NCBI RefSeq assembly: GCF_003400205.1
Contig: NZ_QUQV01000007.1
Coordinates: 62,001-126,000 of the forward strand
Length of the DNA stretch: 64,000 nt
DNA from: Bacillus sp. HNG
GTDB lineage: Bacteria > Bacillota > Bacilli > Bacillales > Bacillaceae_L
Direction: 5' to 3'
The notes below the pieces were generated by a model, which saw only the letters and a program-made list of their open reading frames with translations, was not told where the DNA came from and searched no databases. This document shows, in pieces, positions 25,171 through 34,524 of the stretch. How positions within the stretch are numbered: position 1 is the first letter of the stretch; every line of letters starts with the position of its first letter. A program made the position numbers and the translations under genes.

Positions 25171-26346
25171 ATGAAACAGTTTTATTTTGTTTTAGTTCTA
25201 GTATTTCTAATGACTTCTCTTTCGCCTTTTCAAGTTCATGCAGAAGGTGCTACGAAAATTGGAGCACCCGCGATTAAGAGTGATGCAGTCATTTTAGTAG
25301 ATGCAAATACTGGTTCAATTTTATATGAGAAAAATAGTCGTACCCAAATGTACCCTGCGAGTTTAACGAAAATGGCAACGGCCATTTACGCGATTGAAAA
25401 AGGAAATTTAGACGATGTTGTATCTGTCAGTGCAAACGCCTATGAAACGGATGGCACACGTGTATACCTTGAAGAAGGGGAGCAGGTTACATTAAAACAC
25501 CTTATTCAAGGCTTATTAATCAATTCCGGAAACGACGCCGGGGTTGCCATCGCGGAACATCTTAATGGGAACATAGAGTCCTTTGCAAAGTCACTAAATC
25601 AATATTTAAAAGAGGAAATTGGAGTCGAACAGACTCATTTTACAAACCCACACGGTCTCTTTGATGAAAATCACTACACAACTGCATATGACCTTGCTTT
25701 AATTACGAAATATGCATTAAAGAACCCCGTTTTCCGTGAGATTTTTGGAACAAAGGAATTAGCATGGGATGGAGAATCATGGGATACTACCCTTTTTAGC
25801 CATCATTTATTGCTACGAGGTGAAATTCCCTATGAAGGGATTACTGGTGGAAAAACTGGTTTTGTACAAGAATCGCGATGCACTCTTTCCACAACGGCAG
25901 AACAAGGAGATTTATCTTTAATTGCGATCGTGTTAAAGGCAGAACGTGATGAAGACGCATATGAGGATACAGTAGCGCTTTTAGATTATGGCTTTGAAAA
26001 CTTTGAAGTATCAGAGGTGGCCGCAAATAAGAAGTTTTACGGTGAGCAGAATGAAAGCTACCATCTCAAAAAACCACTTCCATTTACGCAAAAGAAAAAT
26101 GAAGACGTTCAACTGGCAATGAATGACCAAGGCGTGCTTCAGGTCCTTGGGGATGATGGCCGGCAACTTGCGGCGAAGCAACTTAAAATGGAAATGCCAA
26201 AGGAAGCAATGGGCACTCGTGCCGAAATCGATCCGGCTGACCTATCTAAAAAGAACCATTTACCAGCAATCCTTATGCTCGTTTTTTTAAGCGTTGGTGT
26301 TGTCTTTCTTCAGAAAACGATAAAAAACATGAAAAAAAGCACTTAA
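25171..26346 (+). CDS. D-alanyl-D-alanine carboxypeptidase (DacA/PBP5 family)
   Basis: 391 residues with a Sec signal peptide (residues 1-24) ending at VHA-EG. The three penicilloyl-serine transferase motifs are SLTK (64-67), SGN (119-121) and KTG (228-230). A beta-rich C-terminal domain (about 280-355) precedes a membrane segment (365-383) and a basic tail, so the enzyme is anchored by its C terminus on the outer face. It trims D-Ala from peptidoglycan pentapeptides. Which B. subtilis Dac paralogue it matches cannot be decided. A strong terminator follows. Confidence 0.92.
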   Translation: MKQFYFVLVLVFLMTSLSPFQVHAEGATKIGAPAIKSDAVILVDANTGSILYEKNSRTQMYPASLTKMATAIYAIEKGNLDDVVSVSANAYETDGTRVYLEEGEQVTLKHLIQGLLINSGNDAGVAIAEHLNGNIESFAKSLNQYLKEEIGVEQTHFTNPHGLFDENHYTTAYDLALITKYALKNPVFREIFGTKELAWDGESWDTTLFSHHLLLRGEIPYEGITGGKTGFVQESRCTLSTTAEQGDLSLIAIVLKAERDEDAYEDTVALLDYGFENFEVSEVAANKKFYGEQNESYHLKKPLPFTQKKNEDVQLAMNDQGVLQVLGDDGRQLAAKQLKMEMPKEAMGTRAEIDPADLSKKNHLPAILMLVFLSVGVVFLQKTIKNMKKST

Positions 26347-26364
26347 CCTAAAAGTGCTTTTTTT
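26334..26364 (+). terminator. Intrinsic terminator of the carboxypeptidase gene
   Basis: Stem AAAGCACTT/AAGTGCTTT overlapping the stop codon, followed by a long T run. Confidence 0.85.
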
Positions 26365-26404
26365 GCTAGATAAAATGTAGATGGGGCAGTCACTTTTGAG
26401 CCCT

Positions 26405-26938
26405 CTATAATTTAAGTGTCTCACTAGAATTTTTCCGTTTTTGCTCCCATTTGATCTTACAAGTAGGGTTTGCATTTGGAAGAATATATTCCTCGACTAG
26501 TTGTTTCATGATATGATCAGGAATTAAATTATAGTAAGAATAGTAATATTTTTTTTCATTCGTTGTGGTGACAACGAGGTTTTGGAACACGCCACCGCTT
26601 AACTTTTCAGCATGCCATCCGTAATATACGTCCGTAATATCAGTTAAAGGTATACGATTTTTACGGTTAATCAAATGACCATCTTCAACTTTGATTAAGA
26701 CTTTACTTTTCGATAGAACAGAGACTAATCTTAAAATGGCACCACCTGTAAATAGGACACCGATTAAGCCTATGATGACTCCAATAAACCCTTTGAATGT
26801 ACCAAGAGTAGTACCGATGATTAGGACGAAAAGTGATGCAATAAGTCCAATTCCCGCTCCTATATATAGGCAACCAACCCCGCCACTCTTATATACAAGG
26901 TCAACACCATTTTTATTTGGTATCAAATAATTATTCAT
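26405..26938 (-). CDS. YfjD-like membrane protein (DUF5381-like)
   Basis: 177 residues. Two membrane segments (about 22-45 and 49-72, glycine-rich) are followed by a PH-like beta-rich domain (VLIKVEDGHLINRKNRIPLTDITDVYYG and FQNLVVTTTNEKKYYYSYYNLIPD). The layout resembles B. subtilis YfjD as I remember it. It lies downstream of the YfjB- and YfjC-like genes, with a 129-bp gap. Function unknown. Confidence 0.65.
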   Translation of the reverse strand: MNNYLIPNKNGVDLVYKSGGVGCLYIGAGIGLIASLFVLIIGTTLGTFKGFIGVIIGLIGVLFTGGAILRLVSVLSKSKVLIKVEDGHLINRKNRIPLTDITDVYYGWHAEKLSGGVFQNLVVTTTNEKKYYYSYYNLIPDHIMKQLVEEYILPNANPTCKIKWEQKRKNSSETLKL

Positions 26939-27067
26939 AAAAAAACATCGTTCCTTTCATAATAAATGTATGTGGAACCTCGATTTAATAGAATATGTGA
27001 ACGGTCTTTTCTTAATGTAATAGGAAGCAAAAGGAAGTAAGGACTATTCCAGAGCTTCGTTTCCGTT

Positions 27068-27844
27068 TCACTGAGGTACTTTCGTGTATTTGTTTAAAAG
27101 TTCTTTCATTGAGTTTCGTGTACATAACTTAATGTTAAAGGTATCGCCAACTTTTTCAATTTCGTAGTTGTTCTCTTTGTTATCCGTAAACAGGATCACA
27201 GTATCAACGATTGGTTCATTCTTTTTGCCGAATTCGATGAACATGAGGGTGTTAAGTTTGCCTTTGGACTCCCATAACACGTTAAAAAACTGATCCATTT
27301 CACCTTCGAAGTGTGGAAGATCAAATTGTTTTTCATTGCTATCAAATATCTCTAGTAAACCTTCGAATTCTTCCTGTGTAAGTGTGAGGACTGAACTCGA
27401 CAATGAGTCTTCTTTACTTGCATGAAAGAAGTTAACTAGGTTATCAATTACATCATGATCTGTGATTTTTTCAAATACATGAACTTGGTCATCGTATTTC
27501 GTGAATTGCTTAACCACAAGGCTATCCCCAATATGATAGGAGATCGCTTCTTCTTCGTTTTGATCACCATGTTTAGATGCGCGAACAGTTTGTTCTGCAG
27601 AGTTAATGAAAATGATAATTTCTTTCAAGTCTTCAACCAATGTGAATTTACGATTTTTATAAAGTAATAGGTCTTTCGATAGTAACGATCGATTTGCAGT
27701 TTCTAACATGAGTTCTAGTTTTTCATCACTTAAATCTCCAAAATACACTTGTCTTATTGCATTTCCTTGTTCAAAATAACCTTCACTGTAAAAACAGAAG
27801 ATTACCTCTTCTACAGATAGTGAAAATTTCTCCATAATCACCAT
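27068..27844 (-). CDS. YfjC-like soluble protein
   Basis: 258 residues. ATG 27844 directly follows the stop of the upstream gene, and its GGAGG lies inside that gene, so the two are translationally coupled. There are no membrane segments. The N-terminal pattern (LSVEEVIFCFYSEGYFEQG..., then a helical region with LLSKDLLLYKNR) and the later beta-rich FINSAEQTVRASKHG stretch resemble by eye the domain order of actinobacterial EspG secretion chaperones. This is only an analogy. It is probably the cognate partner of the preceding gene product. It resembles B. subtilis YfjC in length and position. Confidence 0.65.
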   Translation of the reverse strand: MVIMEKFSLSVEEVIFCFYSEGYFEQGNAIRQVYFGDLSDEKLELMLETANRSLLSKDLLLYKNRKFTLVEDLKEIIIFINSAEQTVRASKHGDQNEEEAISYHIGDSLVVKQFTKYDDQVHVFEKITDHDVIDNLVNFFHASKEDSLSSSVLTLTQEEFEGLLEIFDSNEKQFDLPHFEGEMDQFFNVLWESKGKLNTLMFIEFGKKNEPIVDTVILFTDNKENNYEIEKVGDTFNIKLCTRNSMKELLNKYTKVPQ

Positions 27845-29101
27845 TTAACCTCCAAACCCTAATTTACTAAAGAAATTACCAGCACCTTTAACCAGGTTCG
27901 CAGCATTTTCTTTTACAGCATTAAATCCTTCTTTTACTTTATCTACACCTTTTCCGATAAACTCCGTACCTTTATGGATGGTGTCTTTAAACTTAACAGC
28001 AGTGTCTGTTACCCATTGTGGTGTGTGTTTGGTAATGGCATCACCAACAAGGCTACCGAGGAAACCACCAACACTGGCGCCGACAACAGTACCTACCGGA
28101 CCGAGTACGCTTAATGCGCCGCCAAGGATAACGGCACCCGCTGTAGATGCTGCTGTATTGACGACAGTTTTATAAGCTGCTTCACCTACAACTTTTGCGT
28201 TTTCTGTTTTTAATTTTTCAATATCATTCCCGTATAAGGCATAGTTTTCCGTTATTTTAATGGTTGCTCCAATTCCCTCTGTTGCGAGTGTAATTCCACC
28301 TGCAAGAAGTGCATTACCTTTTAAGAACCGAAGGGAAGTTTTTGCCATAGTACCTGCGTTGTTTTTTATCACATTCATAACACCTCTAGCTCCATCATCA
28401 GATGCTCCTATCATCATGGCCTTTACATTGTTCGCATAATTCACGACGGTTTTCGGATACTGTTTCGTGAATTTATTGTAAATTAACTCAGATAATGACT
28501 TATCCTTATGGAGGAAAAGGGAAGATGGTTTTGTTAAGAATCGTGCTGCAGCATTTAAATATTTATTCCGTTCAATGAAATCAACTACGCGACCAGTTGG
28601 TATATTAAACTTCTTGAAAGTTTTGTCGCTCGTAATGAATCGGTATAGCCCATTATCCATTTTCTCAAATTGAAATCCTAGGGCTTGGTAGAGGAACGCA
28701 CTTCCAGAATAAGCACCTGCAGTAATTAATCCATCTACAACTCCCCAAGTATTGTTATAGAATTCATATAAATTACTTGGAAGAAGGTTTTTACGAAAAT
28801 CATTTAGCATATCTTCTAGTTGTTGACCTTTTTGTGAAACTCTGCCTTCAGCGGTTTGATATTTTTGAACGGTATTTGTAATAAATGATTTTAATTGGTT
28901 TAAATCGTGTTCAACATCTTGCATTGAACTCGTTGCATTTGACAGTCTGCTTTGGATACTACTACGACTTGAAATTTTACTGTCGATACCAAACTTGAGA
29001 GAATTTACATTTGATCTTATACTTGAAAGTTTTGAAATCGTTTGGCCCAAGCCTGATATGTTCCCATTCAACGCAGTTGGGTTTATATGTATTTGCGACA
29101 T
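27845..29101 (-). CDS. YfjB-like protein with WXG/LXG-like N-terminal helical hairpin, putative T7SS substrate
   Basis: 418 residues; ATG 29101 follows GGAGTGGAG in gene sense. Residues 1-110 form a predicted two-helix bundle (IHINPTALNGNISGLGQTISKLSSIRSNV and SMQDVEHDLNQLKSFITNTVQKYQTAEGRV). The sequence KYQTAE gives Tyr-x-x-x-Glu at about residue 82, where WXG100-type exported proteins carry a YxxxD/E signal. No classical signal peptide is present. Residues 260-360 are Gly/Ala-rich and hydrophobic (TAGAVILGGALSVLGPVGTVVGASVGGFLGSLVGDAI), like the pore-forming or passenger region of some T7SS toxins. The C terminus is an amphipathic helix. It recalls B. subtilis YfjB. Confidence 0.7.
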   Translation of the reverse strand: MSQIHINPTALNGNISGLGQTISKLSSIRSNVNSLKFGIDSKISSRSSIQSRLSNATSSMQDVEHDLNQLKSFITNTVQKYQTAEGRVSQKGQQLEDMLNDFRKNLLPSNLYEFYNNTWGVVDGLITAGAYSGSAFLYQALGFQFEKMDNGLYRFITSDKTFKKFNIPTGRVVDFIERNKYLNAAARFLTKPSSLFLHKDKSLSELIYNKFTKQYPKTVVNYANNVKAMMIGASDDGARGVMNVIKNNAGTMAKTSLRFLKGNALLAGGITLATEGIGATIKITENYALYGNDIEKLKTENAKVVGEAAYKTVVNTAASTAGAVILGGALSVLGPVGTVVGASVGGFLGSLVGDAITKHTPQWVTDTAVKFKDTIHKGTEFIGKGVDKVKEGFNAVKENAANLVKGAGNFFSKLGFGG

Positions 29102-29757
29102 AAAGCTCCACTCCTTTATGGTTTTTATATGATTAATTTGTCTTGGATTGATTCGAATGAGGGAATAAGATGGGTAAATTAGTCACTATAGATAATAGTA
29201 AAAAAGTAGTGAATGTTCGTAAAGGGACTAAAGATATATTTTACATTATTTTCTTGTGGTTTTTGCCGAAATGAGGTCGATTTTCAGGCGGTTTCCCCAA
29301 AAATAGGAAGTGTATTTAGTGTTTTGGTCAAGTTGACGGGTTACCGTTAAATAATAAGGCTCTTTTCTAAAAGACTGTTGCTATTTGATAAAACAAAACA
29401 AATTGATTAAAGCGGAAGGTGGCGACTCCAGCGGGAATAGCGTGAGACTTGAGACCCCACAGGAGCGAACAGTGGAACAAAGCCTAAAAGCGCCACGTCC
29501 TGTGGCAACGGCTTCGTGACCAACATCGTGTAGGCCAGAGGAAGCTCAAGCCACGCCCGCGGAAAGCGTCCACCTCCTCGAATATGAATTCTCATTTTCT
29601 TCTTGCGGCAAATTCAAGGGAGAATTTTCAAAATGCAGCAAAAATTAATTGTGTCACAAACAACATAGTTCGCGATAACAGCTAATAAAAAAACATGAAA
29701 AAAGCACTTCTACAATGGGGTTCCTTTCTGATTGGACTCCCCAAAGTCAAAGTGCTT
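29102..29757. other. 656-bp intergenic region with repeats and a terminator
   Basis: Contains the promoter region of the yfjB-like gene (29102-29340, no clear -35/-10 chosen), a composite dispersed repeat (29410-29580) and the terminator of the GtrA gene. The open frame seen here on the minus strand lies in the repeat and is not credible. Confidence 0.6.
29410..29580. repeat. Composite REP-like element carrying a nested 46-bp repeat
   Basis: The outer parts form inverted ends (GGTGGCGACTCCAGCGGGA near 29419 and CCCGCGGAAAGCGTCCACC near 29574). The 19-mer GACTCCAGCGGGAATAGCG and the 13-mer CCCGCGGAAAGCG recur exactly at 57973-57991 and 58018-58030. Inside it, 29491-29536 is the second copy of the 46-bp repeat found at 11206-11251. 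Confidence 0.75.
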
Positions 29758-29758
29758 T
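29701..29758 (-). terminator. Terminator of the three-component glycosylation operon
   Basis: Outer stem AAAGCACTT/AAGTGCTTT with an inner GGGG/CCCC stem and TTTTTT on the minus strand; it overlaps the GtrA stop codon. Confidence 0.75.
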
Positions 29759-30159
29759 TATGATGAAAACACAAGATATTTCTGCCCAAGATAGTTCATA
29801 ACGGTATAAAGGCCCGTCCCCAGAAACACAGCAATCTCGTTTGTATATTGCGTAAAAATAAATCCTGAAATCATCTTACTCATTGAAAAAGAAAGAAAAT
29901 AGCAGCTTAAAATTACTAAAACAAACAATGGAATACTCTTACCATGTATTGCTTTGCTAGCGAAAGTGAATCGTCTGTTCAACATATAGCTGACTCCGGC
30001 TCCAATTGAATTCCCTACAAAGGTTGAAAGCCAATAGGATAGACTGACCACCTGTAACAATAAAAATATACTTGATAGTCCAACAAGCGTATTTATCACT
30101 CCAACCAGCAAAAAACGAACAAAGGTATTAGTTGGTTTTAGAAAGTGAGTTGTAATCAA
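29758..30159 (-). CDS. GtrA family membrane protein (putative undecaprenyl-phosphate-sugar flippase)
   Basis: 133 residues with four membrane segments and the GtrA start pattern FVRFLLVGVINTLVGLSSIFLLL, then NRRFTFAS in the cytosolic loop. The start is TTG 30159, 7 bp after GGGGGAA in gene sense, giving a 32-bp overlap with the glycosyltransferase gene. It probably flips the lipid-linked sugar made by that enzyme to the outer face. Confidence 0.85.
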   Translation of the reverse strand: MITTHFLKPTNTFVRFLLVGVINTLVGLSSIFLLLQVVSLSYWLSTFVGNSIGAGVSYMLNRRFTFASKAIHGKSIPLFVLVILSCYFLSFSMSKMISGFIFTQYTNEIAVFLGTGLYTVMNYLGQKYLVFSS

Positions 30160-31159
30160 TCAAGAGTTCCCCCTCTTCAGGAGCAAGAGGCTCATCATCT
30201 GGAACCGCAAGATTATACGTATCAATATCAACAACAAACTTCGGACGTCGTTTCGTCTCCTTATAGATTTTTCCGATATATTCCCCAATAAAACCTAAAG
30301 CAATCAACTGTAGCCCACCAATTAACCAAATCGACGTAATCATTGAAGTCCATCCTGTTTGGGTTTGGCCACTAAATTTCAAATAAAAAAAGTATCCACC
30401 AAAGAAAAGGCTGACAAAAAAAGAGAGCAATCCAATCATGGAAATAAAGCGAATCGGTGTAATGCTAAAGGATGTAATCCCATCAAGGGCAAACGAGAGC
30501 ATTTTTCGTAATGGGTATTTCGTCTCACCTGCCATTCGTTCCTTCCGATCATAAAAAACAGACGTTGATTGAAAGCCAACAAGAGGAACAACTCCGCGTA
30601 AAAAAAGATTGCTCTCATCGAATTGTTCAAGTACTTCAACTGCTCGCTTACTCATTAAACGGTAATCAGCATGGTTGTACACAAGATTCACACCCATGAA
30701 TTGCATCAACTTATAGAATCCTTGTGCTGTATGTTTTTTGAAAAAGGTGTCTGTCCTGCGCTCTTTTCGGACACCATATACAACCTCATATCCTTCAGTA
30801 TACCGATTCAAAAACTCGTGAATGACGCCAATATCATCCTGTAAATCAGCATCAATTGAAACAAGACAATCAGATTGACGTTTTGCAGCAAACAGACCCG
30901 CTAGTAATGCATTTTGGTGCCCGACATTTCGGGCTAATTTAAGCCCTTTAATCTTACTATCTTCTAGTCCTTTTTTATAAATAATGGACCAAGTTTGATC
31001 CTTGCTGCCATCATCGACAAACAAGAGTCTGCTTTTTTCTGAAACAAGCTTGTCTGTAATAAGTTCCTCTAAAAGGGTTCGAAGCTGTTTCATCGTTTCT
31101 GGAAGAACTTCTTCTTCATTGTAGCAAGGGACAACAATGGTAAGGATTGGTGCTTTCAT
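30128..31159 (-). CDS. GT2 family glycosyltransferase (GtrB/CsbB/YkoT type)
   Basis: 343 residues: a GT-A catalytic domain (VPCYNEEEVLPET, LLFVDDGSKDQTW, SIDADLQDD with the DxD metal motif, and the QxxRW-equivalent region) and two C-terminal membrane segments (about 236-260 and 275-300). This matches transferases that load a sugar onto undecaprenyl phosphate, such as CsbB, YkcC and YkoT of B. subtilis. It sits between the GT-C and GtrA genes in one operon. The sugar is not predictable. Confidence 0.88.
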   Translation of the reverse strand: MKAPILTIVVPCYNEEEVLPETMKQLRTLLEELITDKLVSEKSRLLFVDDGSKDQTWSIIYKKGLEDSKIKGLKLARNVGHQNALLAGLFAAKRQSDCLVSIDADLQDDIGVIHEFLNRYTEGYEVVYGVRKERRTDTFFKKHTAQGFYKLMQFMGVNLVYNHADYRLMSKRAVEVLEQFDESNLFLRGVVPLVGFQSTSVFYDRKERMAGETKYPLRKMLSFALDGITSFSITPIRFISMIGLLSFFVSLFFGGYFFYLKFSGQTQTGWTSMITSIWLIGGLQLIALGFIGEYIGKIYKETKRRPKFVVDIDTYNLAVPDDEPLAPEEGELLIDYNSLSKTN

Positions 31160-31180
31160 GATGAATCCCCCTAGTAGTTT

Positions 31181-32875
31181 TTATTCATTAACTGACACCC
31201 GATATAAATAAATTCTCCATGCAGATTCAGGTGAATCGAAGGTTTGCTCAAGTTTGAGATGATTTTTTGAAGCATTTTTGATGGGTAAGGATGAAAAAAT
31301 ATACCTTCCTCCCATGTCGTAAAATGCTTTCATATTTAGTTCCATTTTTTTTATTTCCTTTTTGGAGGTCTTTTTGAACATATAGTGTTTTCCGAGTTCA
31401 TCCAAAAAGAGATAACAACGCCCACCCCATTCATCGAAATATTGACGTAATTTTTTATCCTTATCTAGCTCTTTCACAATAATTTCTCGAAATTGATGCT
31501 TATAGGAAAGAGGATAAAAGTTATTGTATGTGTCAAGGGTGTAAAATCCGTTAAATTGAGCGATGGCAGGATGGAGACCGATGCTTGCAACACGGTAATC
31601 GTCTTGTGGCAAACCTATGTAAGTTTTGATATCCTCAAATTGTTTTTCAGCAAAAAATTGCTGAAAGGAGGGCTTCTTTTTATAGACAATTTCTTCATTA
31701 AAAGAGGCTACAACTGCTAATTGGGCAACCAAGAATAATAAGCTTGCTCGCTTCCAATTCGTTTTGTACTCCCACAAGATTTTTAACGAAAGGGCAAATA
31801 AAATGTAGATCACCATTGGTCTAAGAAAATGGTATCTTGCAAAATTAAATGTGTTTAGAAAATGGAATCGTTCCGTTAAAGGAACCCAGCCTTTATAAAA
31901 CCAAAATGCGTACCAAACAGATAGAAGAGCATTTAGGATATGTAAGAAAAGAAAAACCTTCTCCTGCTTCCATCTCTTCTTTAAAAACACAATATTTAAA
32001 GCGAATAGAGTTACTGGCAAAATGATTAAGCCATGAACACTCATTACATGGGTATGACCTAGGACGTAATTTTTTAAGGAAAGTCGTAACGCACGAAGGA
32101 ATGATAGGCGCGCATGAAAATATTCATCACGACTGTTTGGTTCATCCATAAAAAGAAAGGAGTACACTAATCGGTATTCAACCACCATAAAAATGAGGGT
32201 GAAATAGATGAGTGCCCATAAAAAACGAAGATTCCATCCCTTCCCACGTACACAATCAACAATCCAAAGGACCCCCATCGCGCTTATAAAAAAGAAAAAA
32301 CCAAGGACGATGCTTGCGTAGAACGGGAGTAAGGTCAATGTCAACCAATTGACCCATGATTTCTCACCTGCACGAATATTAAGGAGTGCCCAAAGTGCTA
32401 AAGGCATCCCAAGGGTACTTAGCATTCCGGAAGGCCAAAAAGGAGTTAGTGCAAAAGCTAATGAAACCCCTACACGAATCCATGACCATTCCTTTTTTGA
32501 TAAAAAATGTTTTTTTAATAACAAGTACATCCCGATGAATGCAAATAATCTGGTGATAAATTGGCTTAGTCCATAGGCAACCATTGGTGGAAAAAGAACA
32601 TGTAACCATACAATCCCGCTAAATTCTGTTCCAAATGCACCTCTTTGGAGTTCCCCATTGATGATTTGTGGGATGTTCGCATCAACTGGTCCAAGGATTT
32701 GATTGCTTTGAGCTAAAACCCGATACCAGGCAAGATTTGAGTCTAAATTGTCGTGGACTCGTAAATGAGCATTCTCTCCAAGAATAAAATACGGAGATAC
32801 AAAAATGACGATGAGTAAAAGTGCAGCGATGATGAGACGATACTCACTTCGTTGTTGAGTTCCAGTATTAGACAA
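31181..32875 (-). CDS. DUF6044/YkoS-like GT-C membrane glycosyltransferase
   Basis: 564 residues, TTG start at 32875 after GGAGGAAGG in gene sense. About 11-13 membrane segments occupy residues 14-410, and the first extracytoplasmic loop has the acidic motif VHDNLDSNLAWY, as in GT-C enzymes. A soluble outer domain of about 150 residues ends the protein. It resembles B. subtilis YkoS (DUF6044). With the GT2 and GtrA genes it completes a three-component system: sugar loading, flipping and transfer to an outer polymer such as teichoic acid. Confidence 0.8.
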   Translation of the reverse strand: MSNTGTQQRSEYRLIIAALLLIVIFVSPYFILGENAHLRVHDNLDSNLAWYRVLAQSNQILGPVDANIPQIINGELQRGAFGTEFSGIVWLHVLFPPMVAYGLSQFITRLFAFIGMYLLLKKHFLSKKEWSWIRVGVSLAFALTPFWPSGMLSTLGMPLALWALLNIRAGEKSWVNWLTLTLLPFYASIVLGFFFFISAMGVLWIVDCVRGKGWNLRFLWALIYFTLIFMVVEYRLVYSFLFMDEPNSRDEYFHARLSFLRALRLSLKNYVLGHTHVMSVHGLIILPVTLFALNIVFLKKRWKQEKVFLFLHILNALLSVWYAFWFYKGWVPLTERFHFLNTFNFARYHFLRPMVIYILFALSLKILWEYKTNWKRASLLFLVAQLAVVASFNEEIVYKKKPSFQQFFAEKQFEDIKTYIGLPQDDYRVASIGLHPAIAQFNGFYTLDTYNNFYPLSYKHQFREIIVKELDKDKKLRQYFDEWGGRCYLFLDELGKHYMFKKTSKKEIKKMELNMKAFYDMGGRYIFSSLPIKNASKNHLKLEQTFDSPESAWRIYLYRVSVNE

Positions 32876-32943
32876 CTTCCTTCCTCCAATACTATGCCTA
32901 TTTCTTTTTTTATCCTTTCCTAAATCGTTTGGAATATGAATGT

Positions 32944-32973
32944 AAAAAGAAAAAGTGGGGGTTACCCACTTTT
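32944..32973 (-). terminator. Terminator of the subtilisin-like gene
   Basis: Stem AAAAGTGGG/CCCACTTTT overlapping the stop codon, then TTTTCTTTTT on the minus strand. Confidence 0.75.
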
Positions 32974-34341
32974 AGCTTCTGCTCCTTGTTTTGCTTGTTG
33001 GAGAGCTTGGACAATGTCAATCAGCCCTTCGCCAAAATAAATATCCTTCCCAGCTTTTCCGAGATCCAAGCTGGTGCCTTTAATCATATCCATAATTTCT
33101 TTATTTGAAAGGTTTGGGTTGATTGAGCGCATTAAAGCTGCAAGAGCAGCAACATGCGGGGCAGCCATTGAAGTACCTGATAATGCAGCATATTGCTCAT
33201 CAATGTAGGTACTTGGTATCGTTACACCTGGTGCAGCCACATCGATATAATCGCCATAATTAGAAAAATCCGCTTTATCCCCGTTTAGGTCAACGGCTGC
33301 TACACTTAATACTTGTGGGTATGCGGAGGGATAGCTTGGTTGGCTTGAATTGTCATTCCCAGATGCCGCGACCATTACAACATCGTGTTTGTATGCATAT
33401 TCAACCGCTTGTTTTAATAGCTTTGAGCCCTGATAGTTACCAAGGCTAAGATTGATAACATCCGCGCCATGGTCAGTTGCCCAAATGATACCACGGGCAA
33501 TATCGAAGGTGGACCCGTATCCATCAGAGCCCATTACTTTAACAGGCATGATGGGGTTAAACCATGTAATCCCAGCTGTTCCTTCATGATTGTTTGTTTG
33601 GGATGCAATAATTCCGGCAACATGTGTACCATGACCATTATCATCATCTGGAACATTATTGTCCTTTAGAACGTTATAACCCTCTGTAATTCGATTAACG
33701 AGATCAGGATGATCTAGGTCTACTCCCGTATCAACAATTGCAATTTTCACCTTATCCGATCCTTGCGAAATGCCCCAGCCGTTTTCCGAATCAATCATCC
33801 GTAAATTCCATTGGAAATCATTGTATAAAAGGTCATTTGGATGCTCCTGGTTTTGCATCATAATATAATTTGGCTCAGCAAACTCAACGTTTTTGTTTTT
33901 TTCGAAATACGAAATCATTTCACCTGTTTTCAAGTTAGTTGATTCAAAAATATAAGAGGAATCAAGTTTACGTAGAAGTTTTCCTTCAATATCTTTTTCG
34001 ATTTTTTTAATTTCGGCTTGTGTTAGATGGTTTTTAAAATCAACAATAACTTGATGATGATGATAATGGCTTTTGTCTTTACCATTGTGATCAATCACAT
34101 CAATTTCTTTATGGTTATCTAATTGTTTTTGAACTTTATTATACAGTTGAATCGAGTCGACATTCATAATTTGAGGAGACGTATCAATCGTTTCATTGTT
34201 TAATTGTACAGAACTGTTAGGAGAAGAATACGATTGTGTCCGTGTCTTATCCTCATTATTAAAGTATGAAAAAGAAACAAATAGTGTTAGTCCAATTGTA
34301 ATGGCCAATGCCACGATAGCAATTCTTTTTTTATTCCACAT
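32962..34341 (-). CDS. S8 family subtilisin-like serine protease
   Basis: 459 residues from ATG 34341, chosen for the GAGGTG in front; a frame extension to 34386 lacks a site. A membrane segment or uncleaved signal (6-26) is followed by a linker, an inhibitor-I9-like propeptide (about 95-170) and the catalytic domain with Asp204 (IAIVDTGVDLDHPD), His240 (GHGTHVAG), Asn329 (ASGND) and Ser391 (GTSMAAPH). The thermitase/WprA-like fold is complete. It should act outside the cytoplasm, perhaps membrane-tethered. It has its own promoter, divergent from the ger operon. Confidence 0.92.
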   Translation of the reverse strand: MWNKKRIAIVALAITIGLTLFVSFSYFNNEDKTRTQSYSSPNSSVQLNNETIDTSPQIMNVDSIQLYNKVQKQLDNHKEIDVIDHNGKDKSHYHHHQVIVDFKNHLTQAEIKKIEKDIEGKLLRKLDSSYIFESTNLKTGEMISYFEKNKNVEFAEPNYIMMQNQEHPNDLLYNDFQWNLRMIDSENGWGISQGSDKVKIAIVDTGVDLDHPDLVNRITEGYNVLKDNNVPDDDNGHGTHVAGIIASQTNNHEGTAGITWFNPIMPVKVMGSDGYGSTFDIARGIIWATDHGADVINLSLGNYQGSKLLKQAVEYAYKHDVVMVAASGNDNSSQPSYPSAYPQVLSVAAVDLNGDKADFSNYGDYIDVAAPGVTIPSTYIDEQYAALSGTSMAAPHVAALAALMRSINPNLSNKEIMDMIKGTSLDLGKAGKDIYFGEGLIDIVQALQQAKQGAEAKSG

Positions 34342-34524
34342 TAGTATCACCTCAAACCCACTTTTTCTTATTATCCTGCTGGACACCCAGTTTCATGCCT
34401 CAATTTCATTCCAATAATTTCAAAGTAAATAGAAGTTCTATGCATAAATTCCATGCATTTCAAGGAATAATTAACAGGAGGGAAGATGTGGAAAAAAAGT
34501 GAAACGTAAACAAGGGGGATAGCT

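Noticed and set aside
29407-29595. 62-residue minus-strand frame
   Set aside because: It consists of the REP-like repeat and so is very unlikely to be a gene.
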